Shown: positions 46,501 through 56,298, counted from the stretch's first letter. The stretch: 64,000 nucleotides of DNA from Marinomonas alcarazii (GCF_003208215.1 NZ_QKLW01000003.1:199237-263236); one strand, 5' to 3'. The notes: generated from the sequence alone by a model not told the origin. Translations and numbers: made by a program.

Positions 46501-46681
46501 ACGGGTGATTCGTCAATCGACAGGGGGCGCAACGCCGTCTGATGTTGCGATTGTCGCGCTTAGTGCCAATGCGATGAAAGGCGATGAAGACGAATGTTTT
46601 GCTGCTGGTATGAATGACCATATTGCAAAACCGATTTCACAGGACAAGTTAACAGCGATTCTTACAAAGTGGCTTTCATAA
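43514..46681 (+). CDS. Hybrid sensor histidine kinase with MASE1 and CHASE-like sensor
   Basis: A 1055-residue membrane kinase. Residues 1-215 are a MASE1 sensor of about eight membrane segments; about 225-470 is a periplasmic CHASE-like domain, then another membrane segment and a coiled coil. The HisKA box [12 protein letters not shown] has H564; the HATPase has N, G1 and G2 boxes ([14 protein letters not shown]). A degenerate receiver (about 795-905) precedes the true receiver with phospho-acceptor D984 ([11 protein letters not shown]). ATG at 43514 has GGAG upstream. An Hpt protein follows, making a phosphorelay. Confidence 0.92.
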   Translation: MMKAMLVVAVTALGYFALGVVGLAVAISPGYSTIIWPASGLAVAAAIFYPKFAPLGIFIGSLSLNIGATWYNHHVWAFALPAFIAFGSTLQSIVAGYLVRRFVGAPFQFHRTALVVRFIFLAGVLSSLIGASVGASSLLAFGVIGKEAFLTNWFVWWGGDMMGVLVMVPLLAVCFPQYFDNHSHRPLRLIGGFIFVLFITIVLSWVTSYSEWNKQSKEFRTNAELLETILANRVKNSVDMLHSFVGLVKGSEKIQANEFDIFAKSVMQRDNSILAVSLNFVVAGEDIPSFEASIQKNYPEHVFRVKEKDSTGSLKSATPRPKHIVVTFVSPFKKNEAALGYDVYSQSDRRFALDKAIFLRQAYPTSPLKLVQNATGILLFLPFFDRQTDTVIGVATAVIELSSLTETLVKQGGLPNTSLYLVDADNGTPDPIIVAKSTGAALSGKELVTRYNAGKFEHAVRSDIQIGAKSWQLYQVSDSYFFKAPWIVKFVLACGFLFTGLFGWFLLIVSSHTSEIENRVRLRTRDLQLANESLKISESEQSKAKEEAQEANRAKSEFLANMSHEIRTPLNGVIGSLSLLMDTKLQSEQSKLVRLSQQSAESLLDILNDILDLSKIEMGRLVLDKHEFELPELIEEVTNIFVLRAEDKGIVLNSPATLVPEVALFGDRLRLKQVLVNLLGNAVKFTSQGEVSLRIEVEPLSDMDMVLLVSIEDTGVGVSEESQRRLFQRFNQADSSTTRKFGGTGLGLAISKDIVEAMAGEIGVKSDEGKGATFWFRIPFETRALPAKDAPLMPKFKATLVYINDTGREYVSGLLDSLGIAHNVCRDLTQALSEKEVMGQFVFLDADALAAGSQSDVLAWEAVCADKSVSRILLHGCSDAEPEKGKYIDRLTKPVFIRSLLKVLENIKPVLEGEEIMTAKETENTPEGRPIFNAKVLLAEDNLTNQIVAKGLLNLYGVEVVVASDGQKAVEEAQATKFDMIFMDCQMPEMDGYEATRVIRQSTGGATPSDVAIVALSANAMKGDEDECFAAGMNDHIAKPISQDKLTAILTKWLS

Positions 46682-46724
46682 GGCGATATGTTGAATATGC
46701 TCATAGATATAGGGATTTTTCGTG

Positions 46725-47072
46725 ATGATTGAGCCGCAAGTGTTTGATAGCACCGATTACAGTAACCGCCTAGCCTGCAATGAAGAATTGATGGCGCTGG
46801 TGGCTGCTGAGTTTATTAAGGAAGCACAAGGCTTATTGGACATATTGCATGCGCATATTGTTAACCAAGAGTGGGGGGAATTTTCATTAGTGGCGCACCG
46901 TTTAAGAGGCGCGGCATTAGAAGTGTCTGGTAATCGCTTTTGTAAGCTGATTGCAGAAATGGAAATGCTCTATAAGCAGGGCAGCGTTGAGGCAATTTCA
47001 TCCCGTTATAGCATGCTAAAAGAAGAATTCGACGCGCTTGTCTATGCGCTCAAACAACACGTTTTACATTAA
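46725..47072 (+). CDS. Histidine phosphotransfer (Hpt) protein
   Basis: A 115-residue helical protein. The phosphorylation site is the His in SLVAHRLRGAALEVSG (the usual pattern is H-x-L-K-G). It lies 43 bp after the hybrid kinase and has no catalytic domain, so it should pass phosphate between that kinase's receiver and an unknown response regulator. The start may be GTG 46722 or ATG 46725; AGGGA is upstream. Confidence 0.85.
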   Translation: MIEPQVFDSTDYSNRLACNEELMALVAAEFIKEAQGLLDILHAHIVNQEWGEFSLVAHRLRGAALEVSGNRFCKLIAEMEMLYKQGSVEAISSRYSMLKEEFDALVYALKQHVLH

Positions 47073-47174
47073 TTTCTTCCCTTCATTTTTCTCAATATCC
47101 ACAGGTATGGCTGTTTTTATACAGCTGTACCGGGTGATTTCGTTGGTTTAATTTTGTCCTTTCTTTGGGTTTTA

Positions 47175-47210
47175 GTTTCATTTGAATGTTTATTGTATTT
47201 CAAATGAAAC
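47175..47210. promoter_or_regulatory. Large inverted repeat, probable operator of the ugp operon
   Basis: GTTTCATTTGAA (47175-47186) and TTCAAATGAAAC (47199-47210) are exact reverse complements, 12 bases apart. Each arm also has TTTCA/TGAA(A/T) symmetry, giving two sites 22 bp apart (two turns). The DeoR protein encoded at 52300 is the likely ligand. No Pho box was noticed. Confidence 0.6.
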
Positions 47211-47292
47211 CTATTTATCATCAAAGTGAAATATTTTCTTTCTATAGTGGTTCTTTCTTTTCTAATAAAAACTCATTGTGAGGAACACGGAA

Positions 47293-48594
47293 ATGCATAA
47301 TTTGAAGTTAGCGTCAGTTGTTGTTGGTTTATCTATGGCAAGTTCAGCCTTTGCTGCCACGCAGGTGGAATGGTGGCATGCAATGGGTGGTGCAAATGGT
47401 GAAAAGGTCAATGAGATTGCCAAAGCCTTTAATGATTCACAAAGCGATTATGAAGTAAAACCTGTCTATAAAGGCAACTATACCGAAACGATGACGTCGG
47501 CGATTGCTGCGTTTCGTGCGAAACAGCAGCCTGCCATTGTGCAAGTATTCGAAGTGGGTACGGCGAGCATGATGGCGGCCGAAGGCGCGATTTATCCTGT
47601 CTACAAATTGATGAAAGATTCTGGTCAGGCATTTGATGAAAGTGCTTACTTGAGTGCCGTGACGGGTTATTACTCGAACACTGACGGCGAAATGCTTTCT
47701 ATGCCTTTCAACAGTTCCACACCTGTTTTGTATTACAACAAAGATCTGTTCAAAAAAGCAGGCATTAGCCAAGCGCCTAAAACATGGCAAGAAGTAGAAA
47801 GCGTGTCGAAGAAATTGCTGGCGTCTGGCGTTAGCTGTGGCTTTACAACTGCTTGGCAGTCTTGGGTGCAATTGGAAAACCTAAGTGCTCGTCATAATGT
47901 CCCTTTTGCAACGTTGGAAAACGGCTTTGCAGGTCTGGGTACAGAATTTAAATTCAATGGTCCTTTGCAAGTTGCTCATATAGAAAAAATGGGCGAATGG
48001 CAAAAGAGTGGCATTTTTAGTTACTCTGGCCGCACCAACGATGGCGCTGCAAAATTCTACAGCCAAGAATGCGCAATGTTTACTGAGTCTTCAGCTGGTT
48101 ACGCGGGCATTAAACGTAACGCGACATTCGACTTTGGTGTGAGTGAACTTCCATATTGGGAAGGAAAGGTTAAGCAGCCTTCCAATACCATTATCGGCGG
48201 CGCATCTTTGTGGGTGCTGCAAGGTCATTCTAAAGAAGAATATAAAGGCGTGGCTTCTTTCCTAAGCTATTTGTCTAAAGCGTCTGTGCAGGCGGACTGG
48301 CATCAGTTTTCTGGTTATTTGCCAATTACTAAAGCGGCCTATGATTTGACCAAAGAGCAAGGCTTCTACAAGGCGAACCCAGGAACAGAAACCGGCGTTA
48401 AGCAAATGACGACAGGCACTCCTACGGCCAATACGAAAGGTTTGCGTTTTGGCAACTTTGTACAGGTTCGTGGCATTATCGATGAGGCTTTAGAATCTGT
48501 CTGGAGCGGTAAAGTAGACGCACAAACAGCTCTTAATACGGCTGTTGAACGTGGTAATGCGCAACTGCGTCGATTTGAAAAAGCGAACAAGTAA
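47293..48594 (+). CDS. ugpB: Glycerol-3-phosphate ABC transporter, binding protein (UgpB)
   Basis: A 433-residue periplasmic binding protein with a signal peptide ending ASSAFA. The N-terminal mature part (VEWWHAMGGANGEKVNEIAK, YKGNYTETMTSAIAAFRAKQ, QVFEVGTASMM) is very like E. coli UgpB. It binds sn-glycerol-3-phosphate or glycerophosphodiesters. ATG 47293 is preferred to GTG 47278 because GAGGA is well placed for it. A partial terminator after it may raise ugpB expression above the permease genes. Confidence 0.93.
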   Translation: MHNLKLASVVVGLSMASSAFAATQVEWWHAMGGANGEKVNEIAKAFNDSQSDYEVKPVYKGNYTETMTSAIAAFRAKQQPAIVQVFEVGTASMMAAEGAIYPVYKLMKDSGQAFDESAYLSAVTGYYSNTDGEMLSMPFNSSTPVLYYNKDLFKKAGISQAPKTWQEVESVSKKLLASGVSCGFTTAWQSWVQLENLSARHNVPFATLENGFAGLGTEFKFNGPLQVAHIEKMGEWQKSGIFSYSGRTNDGAAKFYSQECAMFTESSAGYAGIKRNATFDFGVSELPYWEGKVKQPSNTIIGGASLWVLQGHSKEEYKGVASFLSYLSKASVQADWHQFSGYLPITKAAYDLTKEQGFYKANPGTETGVKQMTTGTPTANTKGLRFGNFVQVRGIIDEALESVWSGKVDAQTALNTAVERGNAQLRRFEKANK

Positions 48595-48604
48595 ATAAAA
48601 ATCG

Positions 48605-48637
48605 CGCCCTTATGTTTTTTGCATAGGGGCGTTTTTT
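48605..48637 (+). terminator. Intra-operon terminator after ugpB
   Basis: CGCCCTTATG and CATAGGGGCG (one wobble pair) form a stem followed by six T. Its place between ugpB and ugpA suggests partial termination, giving more binding protein than permease. Confidence 0.75.
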
Positions 48638-48692
48638 CTTTCTGAGTTGGCTCGTTTTTTTATTTGTTGTTCTCTTTTGTTTGGATTGTCCG

Positions 48693-49571
48693 ATGACAGT
48701 TACCTTTCCTCAAAAAGGCCTACCTTGGCTGTTGTTGTTACCACAATTGTTGGTCACAGCGATTTTCTTTCTTTGGCCTGCTGAACAAGCCTTAGAACAA
48801 GCGTTTTATCAAGAAGACGCCTTTGGCTTGAGTCGTGAATTTATCGGTTTGGAAAACTTTATCGATTTGTTTACCGACCCTTTGTATTACCAGTCTATGT
48901 TAACGACCTTGGTATTCAGTTTTTCCGTTGCCATTGTGGGCATGTCGCTGGCGCTGTTTTTAGCGGTGATGGCGGACCGTGTGATTCGTGGCAAGTTAGC
49001 GTATCAAACATTATTGATTTGGCCATACGCTGTCGCGCCAGTATTGGCGGGTGTGTTGTGGTGGATTTTATTTGATCCGAGCATGGGGCCGATTGCCCTG
49101 TGGTTGAAGTCGGCGGGTGTCGACTGGAATCATTATCTTGATGGCAACCAAGCGATGATCTTAGTGGTGATTGCCTCGACCTGGAAGCAAATTAGCTATA
49201 ACTTTTTATTCTTCCTAGCGGGTTTGCAAGCGGTGCCGCGTTCGCTTATTGAAGCGGCTGCGATTGACGGTGCCAGCCCTTTTAAGCGGTTTTGGACGAT
49301 TGTATTTCCGCTGTTGTCTCCGACGACCTTTTTCTTATTGGTTGTTAACCTAGTTTATGCCTTCTTTGAAACCTTCGGTGTGATTGATGCGACGACCAAA
49401 GGTGGTCCAGGGCAAAGCACCACAACCCTAGTTTATAAAGTGTTCGATGACGGTTTTGTTGGTTTGGATCTTGGTGGGTCGGCAGCGCAATCTGTTGTGC
49501 TGATGGCGATTGTCGGTTTGATGACAGTTATTCAATTTCGTTTTATTGAGCGTAAGGTGCAGTACTCATGA
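48693..49571 (+). CDS. ugpA: Glycerol-3-phosphate ABC transporter permease (UgpA)
   Basis: A 292-residue inner-membrane permease with six hydrophobic segments and the EAA loop [20 protein letters not shown] that docks to the ATPase. It matches UgpA/MalF-type permeases. The ATG at 48693 is used; a TTG at 48681 is less likely. Its stop overlaps the ugpE start (ATGA), showing translational coupling. Confidence 0.93.
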   Translation: MTVTFPQKGLPWLLLLPQLLVTAIFFLWPAEQALEQAFYQEDAFGLSREFIGLENFIDLFTDPLYYQSMLTTLVFSFSVAIVGMSLALFLAVMADRVIRGKLAYQTLLIWPYAVAPVLAGVLWWILFDPSMGPIALWLKSAGVDWNHYLDGNQAMILVVIASTWKQISYNFLFFLAGLQAVPRSLIEAAAIDGASPFKRFWTIVFPLLSPTTFFLLVVNLVYAFFETFGVIDATTKGGPGQSTTTLVYKVFDDGFVGLDLGGSAAQSVVLMAIVGLMTVIQFRFIERKVQYS

Positions 49572-50416
49572 TCGAAAATCGACCTTGGTTAACTTTTGCT
49601 AGCCACGCGACATTATTGCTGGGTATTGGCTTGGTTGCATTACCCGTTTGGATGGCACTGGTGGCGTCGACGCATCCTGCTTCGGCATTTGGAGTTGGGC
49701 ACATTCCCTTGTGGTTTGGCGATGCTGGTGCAGAAACATGGGGAACGGTGTTGTTTGAAGAGGCCGGTAACGGTGTCGATACGCCAGTCTGGTTTATGAT
49801 GCTGAACTCTCTGATCATGGCGCTTGGTATTACCTTCGGTAAAATCGTCATTTCATTGTTATCAGCGTACGCCATTGTGTTCTTTCGCTTTCCGTGTCGT
49901 AACCTGTGTTTTTGGATCATCTTCATGACCTTGATGTTGCCAGTTGAAGTGCGGATTGTGCCAACCTACGAGGTGGTGGCGAATTTGGACCTTCTCAATA
50001 GCTATACAGGGTTAACGCTGCCTTTGATTGCCAGTGCAACCGCGACGTTTTTGTTCCGTCAATGCTTTTTGAGTATTCCTGGCGAGCTGGTGGAAGCGGC
50101 GCGAATCGATGGAGCTGGGCCATGGCGTTTTTTCTTTGACATCTTGCTGCCTTTGTCGAGAACCAATATCGCGGCCTTGTTTGTGATCTTGTTTATTTAT
50201 GGCTGGAATCAATATCTATGGCCTTTGTTGATTACGACAGACGATGCTTATTACACCTTGGTGATGAGTATTAAACGCATGCTGTCGGTGACCGATGGCG
50301 ATATCGCATGGAACCAAATTATGGCAACCACCTTATTAGCGATGTTGCCACCCGTTGCGGTAGTGATAGGCATGCAGAAACTGTTTGTTAAAGGCTTAGT
50401 GGATTCGGAGAAGTAG
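49568..50416 (+). CDS. ugpE: Glycerol-3-phosphate ABC transporter permease (UgpE)
   Basis: A 282-residue inner-membrane permease with six segments and the EAA loop [20 protein letters not shown]. It pairs with UgpA in the channel. It overlaps ugpA by four bases and ends two bases before ugpC. The gene order ugpB-A-E-C-Q is the same as in E. coli. Confidence 0.94.
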   Translation: MIENRPWLTFASHATLLLGIGLVALPVWMALVASTHPASAFGVGHIPLWFGDAGAETWGTVLFEEAGNGVDTPVWFMMLNSLIMALGITFGKIVISLLSAYAIVFFRFPCRNLCFWIIFMTLMLPVEVRIVPTYEVVANLDLLNSYTGLTLPLIASATATFLFRQCFLSIPGELVEAARIDGAGPWRFFFDILLPLSRTNIAALFVILFIYGWNQYLWPLLITTDDAYYTLVMSIKRMLSVTDGDIAWNQIMATTLLAMLPPVAVVIGMQKLFVKGLVDSEK

Positions 50417-50418
50417 TA

Positions 50419-51486
50419 ATGACGGACGTAATTTTAGAGAAAGTGGGTAAGACGTACCCGAATGGCTACCAAGCCATTCCCAGTGTTGATTTATCGATTG
50501 AAGAAGGCGAGTTTATTGTTTTGGTTGGGCCTTCTGGCTGTGGCAAATCCACCTTGTTACGCATGGTAGCGGGGCTGGAAAGTATCTCCACGGGCGAGCT
50601 ACGCATTCGTGGTGAGCGCATGAATGAAAAAGAGCCTGCTGAGCGTGATATCGCTATGGTGTTCCAAAATTACGCCTTGTACCCGCATATGTCGGTATAC
50701 GACAACATGGCTTATGGCTTGAAAAACCGCGGAATAGCGAAGAATCTGATCGAAGAAAAAGTCAGTGATGTGGCAAAAATGCTGGGATTAACCGAATTGT
50801 TACAGCGTAAACCGCGTCAATTATCCGGTGGTCAGCGTCAGCGTGTTGCCATGGGACGCGCTATGGTTCGAGATCCGAAGGTGTTTTTGTTTGATGAGCC
50901 TTTGTCTAACCTGGATGCTAAGTTGCGCGTGCAAATGCGTGTCGAGATTCGTCAGTTGCAACGCAAATTAGGCACGACAACCTTGTATGTGACCCATGAT
51001 CAGGTGGAAGCCATGACTTTGGCGGATCGTTTGGTGGTGTTGAACAAGGGGAAGGCGGAACAGATTGGTACGCCGATGGATTTATACAATAAACCGGCAA
51101 CGCCTTTTGTGGCGGCCTTTATTGGTTCACCTTCGATGAACTTGATTGATGCGACCCTTACAGAGCAAGGCGTTAAAATTTCTGAGGCGCTAACTTTACC
51201 TTTGTCTCATCAACACCGAGGCGACATTGTGTGGGGGATTCGTCCTGAGCATTTGGAAGTAAGTGATGAGCAAAATGGCGATTTCGCTTTGCGTATCCAA
51301 GCGGTAGAATCCTTGGGAGCAGAGACGCTCATTCATGGCAAAATAGAGACTGAATCTGCTAACGGCGAGTCGATGGTGGTGCGTTTGTCTGGGCCGCATT
51401 TGCCAGACGTAAATAGCCTTATGTGGCTAACAGCACCGATGTCGCATTGGCATTTATTTGATGCAAAAACTCAACAACGACTGTGA
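50419..51486 (+). CDS. ugpC: Glycerol-3-phosphate ABC transporter ATPase (UgpC)
   Basis: A 355-residue ATPase of the MalK/UgpC group. The Walker A motif is GPSGCGKST, the signature LSGGQRQRVAMGRAM, Walker B FLFDEPLSNLDAKLR, and the H-loop VTHDQVEA. The C-terminal TOBE region (GIRPEHLEV) follows. It drives import of glycerol-3-phosphate and, by family knowledge, can be inhibited through its C-terminal domain. Confidence 0.94.
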   Translation: MTDVILEKVGKTYPNGYQAIPSVDLSIEEGEFIVLVGPSGCGKSTLLRMVAGLESISTGELRIRGERMNEKEPAERDIAMVFQNYALYPHMSVYDNMAYGLKNRGIAKNLIEEKVSDVAKMLGLTELLQRKPRQLSGGQRQRVAMGRAMVRDPKVFLFDEPLSNLDAKLRVQMRVEIRQLQRKLGTTTLYVTHDQVEAMTLADRLVVLNKGKAEQIGTPMDLYNKPATPFVAAFIGSPSMNLIDATLTEQGVKISEALTLPLSHQHRGDIVWGIRPEHLEVSDEQNGDFALRIQAVESLGAETLIHGKIETESANGESMVVRLSGPHLPDVNSLMWLTAPMSHWHLFDAKTQQRL

Positions 51487-51493
51487 GATCGAT

Positions 51494-52267
51494 ATGACAA
51501 ATGACACTGTTTCTACCGGTTATATTGTGAAAGATAAGGTATTAGATACCAAAGTAATGGGGCACCGTGGTGCCGCGTTATTGGCTCCCGAAAACACCTT
51601 GGCGTCTATCCGAGCGGCTGCCGAAGTAGGCGCGACTTGGGTTGAGATTGATGTATACCTGATCGCTGAAGGTGGTTTGGTTATTTTCCACGATGACACA
51701 TTGGATCGTTGTACCAATGGTTCTGGCTTAACTCGTGAAGCAAGGCCGGTGGATGTGGCTAACTTAGACGCCGGTGCTTGGTTCTCGGACAAGTTTGCTG
51801 GTGAGAAAGTGCCAACCTTGTTGGACGCGTTGGAATGCATTCAGTCGTTGAATCTTGGTCTGAACCTTGAGATTAAACACGATGGTTCTGATGTGGAAAA
51901 TATTGTGCCAGCGGTCATGGCTATGCTGCGTGATCATTGGCAAGACAATGACAAACTGATGATTTCCAGTTTCAACTTAGCGGCGTTAGAGCTTTGTTAT
52001 GAGATTGATGCCCAGCGTCATCTTGCGCCCTTGTATGAGAATATCCCAGAAGATTGGCTAGAGCAGCTGAAGGCCATCAAAGCCTACAGCCTGAATTGTG
52101 ATTACTCACGATTGACCGAGGCTCAAGCGCGAGCGGTAAAAGCCGCTGGCTATAAGTTGCTGTGTTATACCGCCAATGACCCAAAGAAAGTGGAACAGCA
52201 TTGGGAGTGGGGGATGGATGCGGTGATTACCGATGACCCGACGAAATTTGCTTTTTTATTGGCTTAG
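51494..52267 (+). CDS. ugpQ: Glycerophosphodiester phosphodiesterase (UgpQ)
   Basis: A 257-residue cytosolic GDPD that splits glycerophosphodiesters to glycerol-3-phosphate and an alcohol. The motifs are GHRGAALLAPENT (catalytic His), EIDVYL, FHDDTLDRCTNG (second His) and NLEIKHD. ATG 51494 lies eight bases after the ugpC stop; the frame is open upstream, but earlier starts would overlap ugpC. Confidence 0.92.
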   Translation: MTNDTVSTGYIVKDKVLDTKVMGHRGAALLAPENTLASIRAAAEVGATWVEIDVYLIAEGGLVIFHDDTLDRCTNGSGLTREARPVDVANLDAGAWFSDKFAGEKVPTLLDALECIQSLNLGLNLEIKHDGSDVENIVPAVMAMLRDHWQDNDKLMISSFNLAALELCYEIDAQRHLAPLYENIPEDWLEQLKAIKAYSLNCDYSRLTEAQARAVKAAGYKLLCYTANDPKKVEQHWEWGMDAVITDDPTKFAFLLA

Positions 52268-52299
52268 CCATTTTTTAACTATTTTACTAGGGTCATTTT

Positions 52300-53058
52300 G
52301 TGGGTTTGAACGAGCGACAAAACCAGATTTTAAACTGGGTGCAACAAGAAGACGCGTTGCTGGTGGAAGAGATGGTGGCGCGTTTTAATGTGTCACCACA
52401 GACCATTCGAAAAGACATTAATCAGTTGGCTGAGCGTCATCTTGTTCGTCGTACTCATGGTGGTATCGCTCCGGTTTCTAGTACCGAAAATTTGCCGTTC
52501 GACCATCGCCAGTTTTTGAACAGTGATGCGAAAGAAGCGATTGCCGCTGACGTTGCTAAGGTGATCCCCGACGGCGCTTCTGTGTTTCTAGGGATTGGCA
52601 CCACAGTGGAGTATGTGGCGAAAGCGTTAGTGTCTCATCATGACCTGCAAGTCTTCACTAACAATTTAACAGTGGCGAGCATTTTGGGTAATTACCCTGA
52701 GGTGCGCGTGCGCGTGTTGGCTGGGAAATTGCGCCATCAGCACCATGACTTAGTGGGTGAGGAAACCTTGTCTGGATTACGACAATACTATTTCGATTAC
52801 GGTGTATTGGGTTGTGGAGGCATGGACGAAGCGCAAGGTGTATTGGATTTTGATCCAGAGGAAGCGGCCGTGAGTCGCGTTTTAGTGGAACAAAGTCGTC
52901 ATTGTTTATTGGTGGCAGATCAACATAAATGGGGCCGCAAAGCCATGGCACGGGTGCAGCCTTTCTCTGCGATTGATTGGCTTTTTACTGATGCGCTTAC
53001 CGAATCGCAAACCCAATTGCTTACCTCTCATGGTGTTCAAATTAAATTCTGTTCTTAG
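52300..53058 (+). CDS. DeoR-family regulator of the ugp operon
   Basis: A 252-residue regulator starting at GTG 52300 (AGGGT upstream). The helix-turn-helix is in VEEMVARFNVSPQTIRKDIN; the sugar-phosphate sensing domain shows FLGIGTTVEYVA and the conserved LLVADQHKWGR. It is GlpR-like in size and layout, so glycerol-3-phosphate is the probable inducer. It lies in the transport operon it probably controls through the inverted repeat at 47175-47210. Confidence 0.9.
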   Translation: MGLNERQNQILNWVQQEDALLVEEMVARFNVSPQTIRKDINQLAERHLVRRTHGGIAPVSSTENLPFDHRQFLNSDAKEAIAADVAKVIPDGASVFLGIGTTVEYVAKALVSHHDLQVFTNNLTVASILGNYPEVRVRVLAGKLRHQHHDLVGEETLSGLRQYYFDYGVLGCGGMDEAQGVLDFDPEEAAVSRVLVEQSRHCLLVADQHKWGRKAMARVQPFSAIDWLFTDALTESQTQLLTSHGVQIKFCS

Positions 53059-53065
53059 GACGAAT

Positions 53066-53914
53066 ATGTCTATACCTGATTCTTCTTCGTTAGGCTCTTC
53101 TGGTCTGGAGCAATCCGCTTTAGCTCTTTCCTCAATAGACAAAAGCATCTGTCAAAGTTTACGTTTTATCTTAACGGACTTTGATGACACGTTAACATGG
53201 GAAGGTCAGTTACCTGTTGAAACATTGCACGCTTTAGCACAACTTGAAAGCGATGGTATCAAGGTGATTCCAGTAACAGGTGGTTGCGCTGGCTGGTCTG
53301 ACATGATCGCCAGAGCACTGCCTGTTGATGGTGTGATTACTGAAGGCGGGGCGTGTTTTATTGGCCGGACAGCGGATCGTCATTTGACCTATTCGTTTTG
53401 GCGTAATGAGTATGAAATGCGTGCAGAGCAAGCGGCGATTCTTGCTCAAGTGAATGAGGTGCTCACCCAATTTCCGCGTTTACGTTTGGCAAGGGATCAG
53501 GCTTATCGCTTGACCGATGTGGCTATTGATTATGCGCAAGACGTTAAACCTGCCGCAGTGGCTGACAAAGACGCTTGTTTGGCGGCTCTCATTGGTATGG
53601 GGCTTAACGCTAAGGCCAGTTCGATACACATTAACGTGTGTTCGCAAGGGTATGACAAGTTTGCTATGGCGCAGCGCGTTTTAAGCGATGTGTATGGTCT
53701 GAGTGAAGCGCAGCAGCAAGCACAAGTGCTTTATGTTGGTGATGCGCCGAATGATGAAAGTATGTTTGCGCGTTTTCCACTGAGTGTTGGTGTCGCCAAT
53801 ATTGCTCAGCATTTGTCTATGATGCGTCATCGACCTCGTTATCAGACGACGCAACCGGGCGGCTTAGGCTTTGCCGAGCTAGCAGAGTTTGTGTTGTCTG
53901 CAAGACAGGCTTAA
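53066..53914 (+). CDS. HAD-superfamily phosphatase (Cof/IIB type)
   Basis: A 282-residue hydrolase. The nucleophile motif is ILTDFDDTLTWEG (D-x-D-x-T) after a 30-residue N-terminal extension; the last motif is LYVGDAPNDESMFARF, and VSVGVANIA-type residues follow. It is seven bases after the deoR gene with AGGA upstream, so it is in the ugp operon. A phosphatase for glycerol-3-phosphate or a related ester is a reasonable guess from context only. Confidence 0.82.
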   Translation: MSIPDSSSLGSSGLEQSALALSSIDKSICQSLRFILTDFDDTLTWEGQLPVETLHALAQLESDGIKVIPVTGGCAGWSDMIARALPVDGVITEGGACFIGRTADRHLTYSFWRNEYEMRAEQAAILAQVNEVLTQFPRLRLARDQAYRLTDVAIDYAQDVKPAAVADKDACLAALIGMGLNAKASSIHINVCSQGYDKFAMAQRVLSDVYGLSEAQQQAQVLYVGDAPNDESMFARFPLSVGVANIAQHLSMMRHRPRYQTTQPGGLGFAELAEFVLSARQA

Positions 53915-53935
53915 ATGATCCCTCGATAGCGTGTC

Positions 53936-54859
53936 TCAGTTTTTTTTCTTGCTCTGTTTTATTTTATTGAACAGTGACACAACACCGACGGCCAAGCCTC
54001 CTAAAATTAAGCCAACCGAAAAGCTAACCCCCGTGTTTATCAAGCTGGTGATAAGAGGGAATTGGGCGATGCCACCAGACACGGCGATGTTTGCAAGATG
54101 GTGCAGCGCTGGCAGTCCATGAACAAAAATGCCGCCACCGACTAGAAACATAGCAATGGTGCCGACAATGGTTAGCAGTCGGATCAGCATTGGCGCGCCT
54201 TTCAATATGACAAAGCCCAGCTGTTTAACGATGGTACTGTTTGACTGATTAAGGTGTAAGCCAATATCGTCAAGGCGCACAATTAATCCCACCAAGAAAT
54301 ACACACCGACGGTGACAATAAAAGCGACCACACTCACTACCATGGCTTGTGTTAACAAGCTTTGTTCTGCAACCGTTCCAAGGGCAATGACGATGATTTC
54401 TGCAGATAAAACAAAGTCGGTTCGAATAGCGCCTTTCACTTTGCTCTTTTCTAATGCTAATAGCTCTTTTGCTGAAGTGGCTTGTTTGACGTTTTTCCTT
54501 AAGGCTTCTTTTTCTTCGTGGTTGTCCCTGAAGGTATGAAGGACTTTTTCCACGCCTTCAAAGCACAGATATAGGCCGCCAACCATTAATAAGGGTTGGA
54601 TCAACCACGGCATAAAAGCACTGATGGCTAATGCTAAAGGCACTAGAATTAGCTTGTTGAGAAAAGAGCCCTTGGCCACTGCCCAAACGACAGGCAGTTC
54701 TCGGTCTGCCTTGACGCCAGACACTTGCTCGGCATTTAAAGCAAGATCATCGCCAAGAACGCCTGCGGTTTTTTTGGCCGCGACTTTCGAAAAAACAGCG
54801 ACATCATCTAATAAGGTTGTGATGTCATCAAGAAGTGCCAATAAGCCTGTCATTGCCAT
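53936..54859 (-). CDS. yedI: DUF808 family membrane protein (YedI)
   Basis: A 307-residue inner-membrane protein of unknown function. The N-terminal GLLALLDDITTLLDDVAVFS and KKTAGVLGDDLALNAEQVSG are the family signature; about six membrane segments follow. It is convergent with the HAD gene and separated by only 21 bp. The basic tail ends in a lysine-rich KIKQSKKKN. Confidence 0.92.
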   Translation of the reverse strand: MAMTGLLALLDDITTLLDDVAVFSKVAAKKTAGVLGDDLALNAEQVSGVKADRELPVVWAVAKGSFLNKLILVPLALAISAFMPWLIQPLLMVGGLYLCFEGVEKVLHTFRDNHEEKEALRKNVKQATSAKELLALEKSKVKGAIRTDFVLSAEIIVIALGTVAEQSLLTQAMVVSVVAFIVTVGVYFLVGLIVRLDDIGLHLNQSNSTIVKQLGFVILKGAPMLIRLLTIVGTIAMFLVGGGIFVHGLPALHHLANIAVSGGIAQFPLITSLINTGVSFSVGLILGGLAVGVVSLFNKIKQSKKKN

Positions 54860-55113
54860 GATCGTTTGCTCTGATGGTAAATAAAATATTTACAGGTAAG
54901 GGTTAGGAATTATGCTTTTAAGTATAGAGTGACGCTTTTTGAATATTATAGATAGGCGTTCATTGATTCCATAACATTTACTGTCTACATACGTGTTATT
55001 GTTTGAGTAGTTTGTATGTTCGGTTTCGCCTTCTGTAATATAGGGGAAGTCTTGGTTAGTGATTTGGCGCTCTTAGTTATCGCTCGCCTTATGGTTTTTA
55101 TAAGAGGTTTTTT

Positions 55114-56298
55114 ATGACGAACTCTTTACGCATTTGGCGTCGTATGGAAATGCCAGATCCTATTCGTGTTCATCGATATCAAAGTTTGCCTGAGCAAGGC
55201 CCTAAAGTGCTTTTTTTTAGTGGTGGCTCGGCGTTAAACAAAATTAGCCGAGTTTTTAAAAAATACACGCACCACTCTGTGCATTTGGTCACGCCGTTTG
55301 ATTCAGGCGGCAGTTCAGCGCGTTTGCGTGCCGAGTTTGATATTCCTGCTGTGGGAGATTTGCGCAGTCGTTTAATGGCGCTGGCGGATGAAACCGTCAT
55401 GGGTCAGCCAGAGGTCTATGCGCTGTTTACTCATCGGCTTGAGCAAAAAGCCGATCCTATGGCGTTGAAGCACCAACTGCAGCAGTTGGTGATGGGCGTT
55501 CATCCGCTTATTGAAACCATTCCTAATCCAATGAAAGCGTTAATTCAGAATCAACTTGCTGTTACGCAGGCAAATATCAACGAGGATTTTGATTTACGTG
55601 GGGCAAGCATTGGTAACCTGATCATGGCGGGTGGTTATTTAAACAACCAGCACCAGTTAGATCCGATTGTTTTTCTATTTTCTCGTTTGGTAAAAGCATT
55701 GGGCGAGGTTAAGACGACATTAAATGCGAGCCTTCATCTAGGTGTGGAGCTTGAGAATGGGGAGTATGTGCTAGGTCAGCATCGTATAACGGGAAAAGAA
55801 ACCGATATATTACCCAGTCCAATCAAGCGTATGTGGCTGAATAAAGGTTTACGTCATGTTATGCCAACCAATTGTCATATTGCGGATGATCGTGTTGATG
55901 CTATTAAAACCGCCGATTTGATTTGTTTTCCTCCGGGGAGCTTTTATAGCAGTTTGTTGGCAAACCTTATGCCCGAGGGCGTTGGCCGTTCAATTTGTGC
56001 GAACCCCAATCCCAAGGTCTACCTACCAAACTTGGGCGTTGATCCTGAGCAGCAAGGTTTATCCTTGATGGAACGTGTTTCTCGTTTAATTTCTACGATA
56101 TCGGCCGATACTAATGATGCAGGGCCATATTCTTCATTGGATTATTTATTGTTAGATGATGCTTATGACTACGGCGAAATAGACAGCGCGTTTTTGGATG
56201 AGTTGAAAGTGACTGTTATCAAAACACCTTTGATCACTTGCAAGCAGCACAAATACGATGAACATCTGGTTGCTAGAGCTTTGTTATCTTTTGTATAA
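55114..56298 (+). CDS. CofD/YvcK-like protein (GAK-system type)
   Basis: A 394-residue protein with the CofD-like nucleotide fold. The phosphate loop is VLFFSGGSALNKISR, followed by LVTPFDSGGSSARLR and VGDLRSRLMALAD, typical of the 2-phospho-L-lactate transferase/YvcK superfamily and closest in pattern to the CofD-like protein of GAK systems. NLIMAGGYL and CFPPGSFYSSLLANL fit the same fold. The usual GAK partners (ATP-grasp enzyme, small partner) are not seen beside it. The substrate is unknown. AGAGG precedes the ATG. Confidence 0.75.
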   Translation: MTNSLRIWRRMEMPDPIRVHRYQSLPEQGPKVLFFSGGSALNKISRVFKKYTHHSVHLVTPFDSGGSSARLRAEFDIPAVGDLRSRLMALADETVMGQPEVYALFTHRLEQKADPMALKHQLQQLVMGVHPLIETIPNPMKALIQNQLAVTQANINEDFDLRGASIGNLIMAGGYLNNQHQLDPIVFLFSRLVKALGEVKTTLNASLHLGVELENGEYVLGQHRITGKETDILPSPIKRMWLNKGLRHVMPTNCHIADDRVDAIKTADLICFPPGSFYSSLLANLMPEGVGRSICANPNPKVYLPNLGVDPEQQGLSLMERVSRLISTISADTNDAGPYSSLDYLLLDDAYDYGEIDSAFLDELKVTVIKTPLITCKQHKYDEHLVARALLSFV

